Shown piece by piece: positions 8,313 to 16,834 of a DNA stretch of 51,214 nucleotides (positions are counted from its first letter, which is position 1; every line of letters begins with the position of its first letter). The position numbers were made by a program, and so were the translations under genes. Origin of the DNA: Nostoc paludosum FACHB-159 (lineage in GTDB: Bacteria > Cyanobacteriota > Cyanobacteriia > Cyanobacteriales > Nostocaceae); NCBI RefSeq assembly GCF_014698835.1, contig NZ_JACJTU010000047.1, positions 1-51,214 on the forward strand, given 5' to 3'. The notes under the pieces were generated by a model, which saw nothing but the letters and a program-made list of their open reading frames with translations, was not told the origin of the DNA and ran no database searches.

Positions 8313-10145
8313 ATGACCTTATTAAAACCATCTCCATTTGGTGGCAAAAAAAATACACGTACAGTCGGACGCGGTGGCCAGTCGATATTTTTTATCGTAT
8401 TTACTCTGTTGATGGTGACGGGAATCTGTACTCGTTTAGCATACTTGCAAATTGTTGAAGGAGCGAATCACCGCAAACGAGCAGAAGCAAATCGAATTCG
8501 CATGATCCCCAAACAACCAGAGCGGGGCAATATTTTTGACCGCAATGGCAAACTTTTAGCTAGTACTCGCTATCCCCGGTCTGTATATTTGTGGCCGATG
8601 GCACATACTAAACCCTCGTGGCCGGTTGTGGCTCGGCGTCTATCTCAAGTTCTTGAAGTTCCCCAAGAAGAGATGGAAAAGAAACTAGAAGAGGCTGGCG
8701 CTAACTCTTCTTCGCTGATTCGGATTGCCCGTGACTTGAACGAAGCACAAATTACGGCATTAAAAGAGTATGAAAGCGAACTCAAAGACGTAGAAATTTC
8801 CACGGAAGCAGTTCGCTACTATCCTCACGGCAAGGAATTAGCACATATATTAGGTTACACGCGAGAACTCACCCCCGAACAGTTAAAAGAAAAGAAGCAG
8901 GAAGGCTACAGATTGGGTGATGTCATCGGTCAAATGGGAGTTGAAAAAGCTTATGAGAAAATGCTGCGGGGCGAATGGGGAGGTCAACAGGTAGAAGTAG
9001 ATGGTGCTGGTCGGCCGCTGCGGGTTTTGGGAGAGAAACAAGCCAAAGCTGGTAATGATTTGCACTTAACTATAGATTTAGATGTGCAAAAGGCAGCAGA
9101 AAAAGCTTTAGGCGATCGCAATGGGGCGATTGTAGCCTTAGATCCTAAGAATGGTGCAGTTTTAGCAATGGTATCTCACCCTACCTTTGACCCGAATATT
9201 TTCTCGAAGCAAAAACTCACCCAAAAAGATTGGGAAAGCGTTCAAGGTTTAGAACATCCTTTGGTAAATCGCGCCCTCAGCGCCTTTCCACCTGCTAGTA
9301 CCTTCAAAATAGTTACCACCACTGCTGGTCTGGAATCGGGCAAATTTTCTCCTAGCACAGTTTTACAAACTTACGGTTCCTTAAACATTGGGGGTACGCG
9401 TTTTGGCGAATGGAACCATGCAGGATTCGGCCCGTTGGGTTTTGTTGGGGCATTACAGTGGAGTAGTGATACATTCTTTTATCAAATTGGTCGCGGAGTT
9501 GGCGGGCCGACTTTAATTGAATGGACTAAAAAGTATGGATTTGGTAAAAAAACTGGCTTTGAATTTGCTAACGAAGAAACACCAGGTTTAGTGCCAGATG
9601 AAGCATGGAAACAGAAAGTATGGAAGATGCCTTGGACTGTAGGTGACAGCATTAATATGTCAATTGGTCAAGGTGCTTTACAAACAACACCCTTGCAAGT
9701 CGCCATTATGTTTTCCGTGCCTGCTAACGGTGGTTACCGAGTCCAGCCGCATTTGCTCAAAGATAATGAACAAGCAAAAAGCTGGCGGGAGTCTTTAAAT
9801 ATGAAGCCGACAACCATAAGTGTCCTGCGTCAAGGATTGCGGAAAGTAGTAGCTGAAGGCACAGGTAAAGCTTTGAACAAACCAACAGTTCCTCCAGTAG
9901 CTGGTAAGAGTGGTACCGCCGAAGCATGGAAGAATCATGTTAAACAAAATCACGCTTGGTTTGGTGCTTATGCTCCCGCAGATCGGCCAGAAATCGCGAT
10001 CGTCGCATTTGCTGAACATTCTGGTGGTGGTGGTGGTAGTGTTGCAGCGCCAATGATTTTACAAATTATGGAAGAATATTTTTATCAGAAATATCCAGGT
10101 AAATATCAAAAACCAGAAAGTGAAAACCCACCAAAGAGCCGATAA
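8313..10145 (+). CDS. mrdA: Penicillin-binding protein 2 (peptidoglycan transpeptidase)
   Basis: A 610-residue class B PBP that cross-links peptidoglycan during cell elongation. An N-terminal membrane anchor (about 24-46, IFFIVFTLLMVTGICTRLAY) is followed by the pedestal domain starting near RIRMIPKQPERGNIFDRNG. The transpeptidase domain has the active-site S329 in ASTFK, the second motif S384-S385-D386 (SSD in place of SxN, as in other PBP2 proteins) and K532-S-G-T. The FPPASTFKI context and length fit PBP2 (MrdA) better than the septal FtsI. The ATG at 8313 has no strong ribosome-binding site. The C-terminus ends in a short charged tail. Confidence 0.9.
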   Translation: MTLLKPSPFGGKKNTRTVGRGGQSIFFIVFTLLMVTGICTRLAYLQIVEGANHRKRAEANRIRMIPKQPERGNIFDRNGKLLASTRYPRSVYLWPMAHTKPSWPVVARRLSQVLEVPQEEMEKKLEEAGANSSSLIRIARDLNEAQITALKEYESELKDVEISTEAVRYYPHGKELAHILGYTRELTPEQLKEKKQEGYRLGDVIGQMGVEKAYEKMLRGEWGGQQVEVDGAGRPLRVLGEKQAKAGNDLHLTIDLDVQKAAEKALGDRNGAIVALDPKNGAVLAMVSHPTFDPNIFSKQKLTQKDWESVQGLEHPLVNRALSAFPPASTFKIVTTTAGLESGKFSPSTVLQTYGSLNIGGTRFGEWNHAGFGPLGFVGALQWSSDTFFYQIGRGVGGPTLIEWTKKYGFGKKTGFEFANEETPGLVPDEAWKQKVWKMPWTVGDSINMSIGQGALQTTPLQVAIMFSVPANGGYRVQPHLLKDNEQAKSWRESLNMKPTTISVLRQGLRKVVAEGTGKALNKPTVPPVAGKSGTAEAWKNHVKQNHAWFGAYAPADRPEIAIVAFAEHSGGGGGSVAAPMILQIMEEYFYQKYPGKYQKPESENPPKSR

Positions 10146-10248
10146 AACTAAATTTAGCAGGCAACAGGCAACAGGTTTAAAAGTTTGTTGGTGTCGTGGT
10201 TTTACGATCGGTTATCTCCTAACCTAGCTGGCAACTGCTATAAAAATA

Positions 10249-11292
10249 ATGTCAATGGAAATTGACGAATATATCCGAGTCACAATGACTACAAACCAGA
10301 TTCCGGGACTTTCTGTTGCAGTGGTGCAGGAAGGCGAACCTGTTTTAGTTAAGGGTTATGGACTGGCGAATATTGAACATTCTGTTGCGGCGACTGAACA
10401 CACAGTTTATGAAATTGCGTCTGTCGGTAAAACCTTCACCGCTGCGATCGCAATGATGTTAGTGGAAGAAGGAGTAATTTCATTAGATGAACCCATAACA
10501 AATTATCTCGATCGCCCACCTTTAGCTTGGCAAAGCGTCACAATTAAGCATATTCTCGCTCACCAGTCGGGAATTCCCAGTTATACAGATGCTCCAAACT
10601 ATTGGGAACTTACCCGCCTTGATTTATCAAAATCGGAAATTTTGGCTTTAGTCGCTGACCTACCCCTAAAGTTTCAACCAGGTGAGTTTAGTGCCTATGA
10701 CAACACAGGCTACTATTTGCTGGGTTTGATGCTAGAGAAGGTAACTGGAAAATCCTATGGAGATTTGTTACGCGATCGCATTTTTGCTCCTTTGGGAATG
10801 AATGCAAGTTTGATGAACGATCCCAAAGAGATTGTGCCAAACCGGGCTGCTGGCTATCGCTTGCTAAATAACAAACTCGTTAATAAACCTTATTACAGTC
10901 CCTCAGTCACTTATTCTGCTGGAGGTCAACTTTCAAGTGTGGCAGATATGGTGAAGTGGGAACAAGCGCTTTGTCGTGCAACTTTGCTCAAGCAATCAAC
11001 CCTCGATTTTATATGGACTGCTAATTTTCCCAATCAAGGCGATGATTGGGAAAAATTGAGATATGTTGCAGGTTTAGGTTGGTGGGTATTGAATTATGGC
11101 GATCGCCGAGTAGTTGGCCATAATGGTTCAATTTTAGGATTCGCCAGCAATATCACTCGTTTTATTGATGACAAAATTACTGTAATTTTATTTTGCAATC
11201 TAGATACAATTTCCCGACCAGATGCGATCGCTAAAGAAATTGCCGCTTATTACTGTCCAGCACTCAGGGAAATAGTGCTTCAGCCTCCATAA
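10249..11292 (+). CDS. Beta-lactamase-fold serine hydrolase (class C / esterase family)
   Basis: A 347-residue enzyme of the AmpC/EstB/PBP-like family. Motifs seen are S58-V-G-K61 (nucleophile and general base), Y150-D-N152 and H291-N-G in place of KTG. The HxG third motif is common in esterases and D-aminopeptidases of this fold and argues against a true beta-lactamase. No signal peptide is visible, so it is probably cytoplasmic. ATGs at 10249 and 10255 are equally good starts. It lies 104 bp after the PBP2 gene on the same strand; a role in cell-wall peptide processing is possible but not shown. Confidence 0.8.
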   Translation: MSMEIDEYIRVTMTTNQIPGLSVAVVQEGEPVLVKGYGLANIEHSVAATEHTVYEIASVGKTFTAAIAMMLVEEGVISLDEPITNYLDRPPLAWQSVTIKHILAHQSGIPSYTDAPNYWELTRLDLSKSEILALVADLPLKFQPGEFSAYDNTGYYLLGLMLEKVTGKSYGDLLRDRIFAPLGMNASLMNDPKEIVPNRAAGYRLLNNKLVNKPYYSPSVTYSAGGQLSSVADMVKWEQALCRATLLKQSTLDFIWTANFPNQGDDWEKLRYVAGLGWWVLNYGDRRVVGHNGSILGFASNITRFIDDKITVILFCNLDTISRPDAIAKEIAAYYCPALREIVLQPP

Positions 11293-11386
11293 CAGACTTT
11301 TAAGGCTGTTGTCTATTGTCTACTGTCTCTTCCCCGCCATAAAACTATTTTTGCAATAGGTCTTTTCATTTCCTCATTACTAAACA

Positions 11387-11415
11387 AACGTGAGTCTCCA
11401 CCGAAGACTCACGTT
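11387..11415. terminator. Bidirectional terminator-like hairpin between convergent genes
   Basis: AACGTGAGTCT (11387-11397) and AGACTCACGTT (11405-11415) form a perfect 11-bp stem with a 7-nt loop. It sits between the stop codons of the serine hydrolase (plus) and the exported protein (minus). The minus-strand side continues with TGTTTAG; neither side has a long T-run. Confidence 0.55.
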
Positions 11416-11502
11416 AACTTAATTAGTGTTTCAAACTCGGTTTAACACAAGGTTTTGTAGTAGAAACCTTTTTTATAATTTGTTTGTAAAAGTTTTTTGC
11501 CC

Positions 11503-12540
11503 TCACTCTGTATCCAAAAAGACAGCACCCAAATTAGGTGCAGCTAAATCTATCCCTCCGTTTGTTCCGGTGTTCGTAGGAAAACAAGAATTAGCGACAT
11601 TCAGTAGTGTTGTGCGAGTGCAAGTAACATCAGGGGCAAAAAGTGAATAGCCGTAGACCTTTTGTCCTGGTGATACGAGTTCGTGCGTGCGAATCAGAAT
11701 ACCTCCTAAAACTTGGTTCGGTGGAATAGTGAGGGCAGGGTTTATAAGAAGTCCGCGATTATTGGCGGCATTGTTCAAGAAATAATATTGTGGAATTGGG
11801 TCTTGCAGTGGTGTTTTGCCCCAGGTGGAAGCTGCGATCGTGTAAATTGGGCCGTAGGAAGTGGGGTTTCCGTGTTTATCCACACTTGTAATTGCCGCAA
11901 TACCGAAACCATCGTGTCCAGTAGGTAATCCGCGCTCGAAGACCGTAAAGCCAATTTTATTACTAGCCTTCACTGGCTTGGCAAGTACAAAGTCAAGTCG
12001 CTCAATGCTAGCGTTACCGTTGTAAGGGGTACCAGCTAAATTTGCACCTACGTTAGTAAAAACGTTATCTGGGCCTGCCAAAATATTGTTGATACTAAAC
12101 AGGGTTTTTTCAGAAAGTGGGCCGACACTTAAAAAGTTAAAGGTTTTAGAAGAAGAGTTGAAACTGCCTTGGTAGTAAGCTAGCTTTCTAGGATCTGTAG
12201 CGGGTTTGCGACGAATTTGCACAACAGCAGGGATCGATCTAAACGTTGCGCTGCCTCCTGGGATTGTCAATCCTGTAATTGATTGAATTTGCCCTCCGAA
12301 ATTTACAGTAAAAGTACTACCAGCAAATTCGCTATCACCTGCAACTTTCTTAAGGGATATACTAGGAAACAAAACAGTATCAGTAGTGATGGAAGTAATA
12401 TCTTGCCCGATTATCTGAGCTTGTGCAGAGCTAAGGCACAAAAAGGGAGCGAGCATTGAACCCAGCCAAAAACTAAGCCCAATATTTGGGCGAAAACGGA
12501 TAGGATTCCGCCCAATTGCGAGCATTAAAGAGTATTGCAT
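11503..12540 (-). CDS. Exported protein of unknown function
   Basis: I do not recognise a family. The start is placed at the ATG at 12540 (345 residues); a TTG at 12585 would add 15 unlikely residues. An N-terminal signal peptide is clear: basic RNPIRFRPN, a hydrophobic stretch, then LSSAQAQ with probable cleavage after AQA. The mature part is rich in Thr, Ser, Gly and Asn with alternating hydrophobic residues, suggesting a beta-rich periplasmic or surface protein. Two cysteines near the C-terminus (in VTCTRTT and NSCFPT) could form a disulphide. It is flanked by convergent and same-strand cell-wall genes, but no functional link can be shown. Confidence 0.7.
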   Translation of the reverse strand: MQYSLMLAIGRNPIRFRPNIGLSFWLGSMLAPFLCLSSAQAQIIGQDITSITTDTVLFPSISLKKVAGDSEFAGSTFTVNFGGQIQSITGLTIPGGSATFRSIPAVVQIRRKPATDPRKLAYYQGSFNSSSKTFNFLSVGPLSEKTLFSINNILAGPDNVFTNVGANLAGTPYNGNASIERLDFVLAKPVKASNKIGFTVFERGLPTGHDGFGIAAITSVDKHGNPTSYGPIYTIAASTWGKTPLQDPIPQYYFLNNAANNRGLLINPALTIPPNQVLGGILIRTHELVSPGQKVYGYSLFAPDVTCTRTTLLNVANSCFPTNTGTNGGIDLAAPNLGAVFLDTE

Positions 12541-12689
12541 TACACAGTTTCTATGAATGAGCAAAATTATTATATTGATGCTCAAAACACGTTTTGGTTA
12601 AGAAAAAGCCAAGAAACCTGAAATAAAAGTAAATTTCGGCACTTGAGGATAAAAAAAACGCTCATTCGGCTTTGAGCGTAGATAAAGTT

Positions 12690-13520
12690 TTATTTAGCTA
12701 TTGGGGTGGGTTTTAAATTTCTGGCTCTATAGAATGTTTCCAAACTATCGCGATCGCCAACAAAACGCCAGTGCCAAGGTTCGTAACTCACGCCTTGAAC
12801 ATTATTTTTGGGAAAGGATATTTCAAAACCAAAACGCGCTGCATTTGCTTGTAGCCACTGATAAGCTTTGGTATTTTCAAAGTTAGTTTGGAGATTAGTT
12901 GCTGGTGCTGCACCGTCTCCAATATCCACAGCATAACCTGTGTGATGTTCGCTGTGGCCTGGAGGAGCGCTGAGGGCAGCTCGTTGTGCTGGTGTTTGAT
13001 TTCGCTGGGCACTGACACCAAAAAATAATTGCTCTTGGTCTTTAACCGAGCGAAAACCAGAAATTGGCACCAAAATTACATTTGCACTCCGCGCTGTTGC
13101 TACCATCTCCTGAAATTTTTGGGCAGCAGTTTTCCGCATTCTAATGCCCCTATTTCCGGAAATGGTTACTAGTTCTGATTCAGGCGCTTGTGGATATGCC
13201 AGATGCCCCAACAGAGTATTGTTGGAATTATTGGATGCTGGGGGAGTTGCAGGAGCAGAACTAATTGGTGAAGGTTCCGAATTAACAGTTTTTCTCGGCG
13301 TAGTGAGGAAAAACAAAAAACCGCTTATTAAAGCCAGCAGCAAAAAGCCTGCTACTCCCCCAATCAGTAAAATTTGGGGCTGCAACCACACCTTCGGTGT
13401 TGCAACAGGAGTATCGCGTATAGCCACTGGAATATCATCAGGGTCGGGTGATGAATTTTGCAGTTTTTTAGAAAACCCAGCTTTCTTCAAGGGAAAACTC
13501 CTGTTTTGTGGGATAGCCAT
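12690..13520 (-). CDS. Membrane-anchored D-alanyl-D-alanine carboxypeptidase, VanY/M15B type
   Basis: A 276-residue protein from the ATG at 13520; the upstream in-frame TTG at 13541 is less likely. A cytoplasmic N-terminus is followed by one membrane helix (about 50-72, ILLIGGVAGFLLLALISGFL), a Pro/Ser/Asn-rich linker, then the M15 zinc peptidase domain. Zinc ligands are visible in SEHHTGYAVDIGD (HxxxxxxD) and in EPWHWRFVG, and the GFRSVKDQ motif is present. The family trims the terminal D-Ala from peptidoglycan pentapeptides in the periplasm. It lies close to the PBP2 and serine-hydrolase genes. Confidence 0.88.
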   Translation of the reverse strand: MAIPQNRSFPLKKAGFSKKLQNSSPDPDDIPVAIRDTPVATPKVWLQPQILLIGGVAGFLLLALISGFLFFLTTPRKTVNSEPSPISSAPATPPASNNSNNTLLGHLAYPQAPESELVTISGNRGIRMRKTAAQKFQEMVATARSANVILVPISGFRSVKDQEQLFFGVSAQRNQTPAQRAALSAPPGHSEHHTGYAVDIGDGAAPATNLQTNFENTKAYQWLQANAARFGFEISFPKNNVQGVSYEPWHWRFVGDRDSLETFYRARNLKPTPIAK

Positions 13521-13592
13521 AACAGATTTTGTAGTGGACAAAAAGTATAAGTAACAGGTAGCATTTTACATTGGTGGTTCTTAGGTGCAATT

Positions 13593-14510
13593 TTGACAAA
13601 CCTTTTAGAACTATACGTCAAGCTGGGAGGATTGGTACTGGTAGGTTTTATTTTGGGACGCAAACTACCTGTAAGGGTTCCTACCCATTTAGGACGGTTT
13701 CTTTATTGGGTGGGAGTACCCATAAGCATAGTATCTTTTTTGCGTCAATCCAGCTTGTCGGCACAGATTTGGATTGCACCCGCGATCGCTTACCTAGCCA
13801 TTCTACTCGGTGCTTTTTTAGGTTGGGTAGGCATTAAAGCACAAGCTCATTTTAGAAAGACCGTTCCCCAAGCGCCAACTCAGGCTAGCTTCCTCCTAAC
13901 GGCAATGTTCGGTAATACAGGCTTTCTCGGCTTTCCCATCACCTTAGCAATGGTAGGCAAGGAATACTTTGCTTGGGCGTTATTTTATGATTTGTTAGGT
14001 TCCTTCCCAGGAAGTTATGGCTTGGGTGTATTCCTAGCAGCGCGTTTTGGCGGTGGCGTCCAGAATCATTGGCACACAGTTAAAGCCATATTAATTAATC
14101 CTGGTCTGTGGAGTTTTGGATTTGGATTACTGTTTCGAGAAGTGGCAATTCCCACTTTTGTAGAATTGTTCCTAGAAAAATTGGCTTGGACTATCCTAGC
14201 TTTATCTTTAGTGTTAATTGGAATGCGATTAGCACTGCTTAATTCTTGGCGCAGCCTACCACAAGCAAGCATGAGCTTGGGTATCAAAATGCTATTAGTT
14301 CCATTAATCTTGGGCAGTATCCTACCACTATTTGGATTAACGGGTTCCACAGCTAAGGTAATAGTGCTGCAAATGGCTATGCCTCCAGCTTTCGCCACAC
14401 TAGTAATTGCTGAGGCATTTAATCTCGATCGCGATTTGGCAGTAACAGCATTAGCCAGTGGAGTCATCCTATTGCTGGTTACTCTACCGATTTGGCTGTG
14501 GCTGTTTTGA
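13593..14510 (+). CDS. AEC-family (auxin efflux carrier type) permease
   Basis: A 305-residue integral membrane protein with about ten hydrophobic helices spread over its length. Characteristic AEC features are FGNTGFLGFPI (about 108-118) in the middle and a C-terminal half rich in VLIGMRLAL and LQMAMPPAFATLVIAEAF. The start is a TTG at 13593, preceded by AGGTG at suitable spacing; no in-frame ATG fits. Bacterial members export organic acids or other small molecules; the substrate here is unknown. It diverges from the M15 peptidase gene. Confidence 0.82.
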   Translation: MTNLLELYVKLGGLVLVGFILGRKLPVRVPTHLGRFLYWVGVPISIVSFLRQSSLSAQIWIAPAIAYLAILLGAFLGWVGIKAQAHFRKTVPQAPTQASFLLTAMFGNTGFLGFPITLAMVGKEYFAWALFYDLLGSFPGSYGLGVFLAARFGGGVQNHWHTVKAILINPGLWSFGFGLLFREVAIPTFVELFLEKLAWTILALSLVLIGMRLALLNSWRSLPQASMSLGIKMLLVPLILGSILPLFGLTGSTAKVIVLQMAMPPAFATLVIAEAFNLDRDLAVTALASGVILLLVTLPIWLWLF

Positions 14511-14513
14511 TTT

Positions 14514-14625
14514 AGGGATTGGGCATTGGGTATGGGGCATTGGGCATGGGAAAAGAGGAGGCAGAAGTTCTTTAATGCGTGAATTTTGTTAGCGCAGCGT
14601 TAGCGAGTCCGCGAGCGTCATTTTG
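14514..14625. repeat. Dispersed and short tandem repeats
   Basis: GGGATTGGGCATTGGGTATGG-like 7-nt units (14514-14550) are followed by a GC-rich segment TTAGCGCAGCGTTAGCGAGT at about 14588, resembling dispersed repeats of Nostoc. It lies between convergent genes. Confidence 0.6.
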
Positions 14626-14641
14626 AATTGATTTGTCTCCC

Positions 14642-15154
14642 TCATCTCCTCATCACCTTAGCCGCAAGTTCAGCGATGTTCATATTCTCGTAGTGTTCAA
14701 AGGGTTGGTGAATCCAGGGGTTATCGGGTAGGTAATCAACGTAGTAATCGGGTGCTATAACTGAACAGGCTTTATACCACAGTACGGCTGTGCGGATTTC
14801 TTCAATGGCAAAATCTGTATTTTGTTTTAGCCAAGGAATAGTTTGCTGGAGTGTAATTCCGGAGTCTACTAAGTCATCAACTAAAAGAATGTGCGAACCT
14901 AACTTTTCAGTGGTCATCGTCAAGTGGCGGGACAAAATTAAATTACTTCTTTGTTGCTTAGAGCCGCTGTAAGATGAGGTTGCTAAAATTGCCAGGGGTT
15001 TATCGTATATCCGGGAAAGAATATCTCCAACTCGTAGTCCTCCTCTGGCAAGACAAATAATTTGGTTAAATTGCCAACCTGATTCATAAATCTGAATAGC
15101 CAGTTGTTCAATTTTTTGGTGATAATCTGACCAAGAAACATAAAGGTCTGGCAT
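14642..15154 (-). CDS. Phosphoribosyltransferase (hypoxanthine/xanthine-type)
   Basis: A 170-residue type I PRTase. The PRPP-binding loop is plain: HILLVDDLVDSGITL at about 88-102 (two acidic residues then DSG). Residues 33-42, ICLARGGLRV, match the N-terminal part of Gpt-like enzymes, and the C-terminus has the YVDYLPDNPWIHQPFE hood typical of that group. It would attach PRPP ribose-phosphate to a purine base in salvage. The exact base specificity is not readable. It diverges from the GPH-type transporter gene. Confidence 0.82.
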   Translation of the reverse strand: MPDLYVSWSDYHQKIEQLAIQIYESGWQFNQIICLARGGLRVGDILSRIYDKPLAILATSSYSGSKQQRSNLILSRHLTMTTEKLGSHILLVDDLVDSGITLQQTIPWLKQNTDFAIEEIRTAVLWYKACSVIAPDYYVDYLPDNPWIHQPFEHYENMNIAELAAKVMRR

Positions 15155-15226
15155 AAATCTTAGGGAATTGGTAAACAGCTACTATTGAAGGCAAACGCAA
15201 ACATTTTAGTATGAGGACAAGTTATT

Positions 15227-16681
15227 ATGAATGATTCTGTTGCTGATGGTGATGCCCAACGAAATCCTTTAAATGAAAAACTGGATTTTAAAACAAAATT
15301 GGCTTACGGTGCAGGAGATTTAGGCCCGGCCATTACTGCAAATATCTCTGTGTTTTTTCTGCTGGTTTTTTTTACTAATGTTGCTGGTATTCCAGCGGGT
15401 TTAGCTGGCAGTATTTTGATGATTGGCAAAATTTGGGATGGCGTAAACGATCCGGTTGTCGGCTTTTTGACTGATAAAACTAAATCTCGTCGCTGGGGTC
15501 GTCGTCTTCCTTGGATGTTTTATGGAGCAATTCCCTTTGGATTATTCTTTTTCTTGCAATGGATTGTACCGCAATTTAGTGCAAACCAGAGTAATAATAT
15601 TTGGCCGTTATTTTGGTATTACGTAGCGATTGGGGTGGTATCTCAGGCGTTTTACACTGTTGTGAATTTGCCCTATACGGCCATGACTCCGGAATTAACT
15701 CAAGATTATGACGAACGCACCAGCCTTAACAGCTATCGCTTTACATTTTCTATTGGTGGTAGCATTTTGTCTTTGATTTTAACGCAGATTGTTTTTTCTC
15801 GAATTAGCGATCGCCAACAACAATATCTCGTTTTAGCAGCAATTTCTACAATAATTTCGATTTTAGGATTATATTGGTGCGTTTTTGGAGTCCGCAAGCG
15901 GATTCTCGCTTTTGAAGCCAAACGCATCCAAATCGAAGAACCTCCATCTCTTCCCTTCTTTGAACAGTTAAAAATTGTTTTCAGTAACCGACCTTTTTTA
16001 TTTGTTATTGGTATATATCTTTTTTCTTGGCTAGGCGTGCAAGTCACAGCCAGCATTATTCCCTATTTTGTAGTGGATTGTATGCGCCTCAAGGAATCAG
16101 ATGTTCCCACGGTAATGATTGCAGTCCAAGGAACTGCTTTGGTGATGCTATTTGTCTGGGGTGAATTAAGCAAAAAAGTTGGCAAAAAAGTTGTTTATTT
16201 TCTGGGAATGAGTTTGTGGATTATAGCTGGTGCAGGATTATTTTTCTTGCAACCCGGTCAAATTTTGTTGATGTATTTTATGGCTGTGATGGCAGGTGTT
16301 GGCGTATCGACAGCTTATCTAATTCCCTGGTCGATGATTCCAGATGTGATTGAATTAGATGAACTGCAAACCGGACAACGCAGAGAAGGCATTTTTTATG
16401 GCTTCATGGTTTTGCTACAAAAATTCGGTTTAGCTTTCGGGCTATTTTTAGTAGGAAATGCGTTGCAAGTAGCTGGTTTTAAAGCCGCTGTCGCTGGACA
16501 AACTACACTACCTACTCAACCAGAATCAGCACTATTAGCTATTCGGATTGCTGTTGGCCCCATACCAACAATTTGTTTGATTTTTGGCTTAGTTTTAACT
16601 TATTTTTATCCAATTACCCGCGAGATGCACGCTGAAATTATGCTGAAACTCAAACAACGTCAAGAAAACAGAGGCAGATAA
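15227..16681 (+). CDS. GPH-family (MelB-type) sugar/cation symporter, MFS fold
   Basis: A 484-residue protein with about twelve membrane helices. The GPH signature is clear: KLAYGAGDLG at the start of helix 1, then KIWDGVNDPVVGFLTDKTKS and RRWGRRLPWMFYGAIPFG in the loop after helix 2. A second loop has RREGIFYGFMVLLQKFGLAFG. Members move sugars, glycosides or other solutes with Na+ or H+. The substrate here is unknown and no sugar-catabolic gene is adjacent. Confidence 0.85.
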   Translation: MNDSVADGDAQRNPLNEKLDFKTKLAYGAGDLGPAITANISVFFLLVFFTNVAGIPAGLAGSILMIGKIWDGVNDPVVGFLTDKTKSRRWGRRLPWMFYGAIPFGLFFFLQWIVPQFSANQSNNIWPLFWYYVAIGVVSQAFYTVVNLPYTAMTPELTQDYDERTSLNSYRFTFSIGGSILSLILTQIVFSRISDRQQQYLVLAAISTIISILGLYWCVFGVRKRILAFEAKRIQIEEPPSLPFFEQLKIVFSNRPFLFVIGIYLFSWLGVQVTASIIPYFVVDCMRLKESDVPTVMIAVQGTALVMLFVWGELSKKVGKKVVYFLGMSLWIIAGAGLFFLQPGQILLMYFMAVMAGVGVSTAYLIPWSMIPDVIELDELQTGQRREGIFYGFMVLLQKFGLAFGLFLVGNALQVAGFKAAVAGQTTLPTQPESALLAIRIAVGPIPTICLIFGLVLTYFYPITREMHAEIMLKLKQRQENRGR

Positions 16682-16834
16682 TCCCTGTTCCCTTGCTTCC
16701 ATAGAGGAACTTGCTTTAGACAAAGGGTATTTTTCTATAATTTGGCTTAATTCCAGCTAATTTGTCATGATAAGTTTAATAATTGAACTAAAACTTATCC
16801 AACAAGCTTGCTCTTAGTGCCAGGAGACTCTACT

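Noticed and set aside
10249..11292. True beta-lactamase (antibiotic resistance)
   Set aside because: The third motif is HNG rather than KTG and no signal peptide is seen; a general serine hydrolase is the safer call.
14066..14467. 133-codon minus-strand frame
   Set aside because: It is wholly antisense to the well-supported AEC permease.
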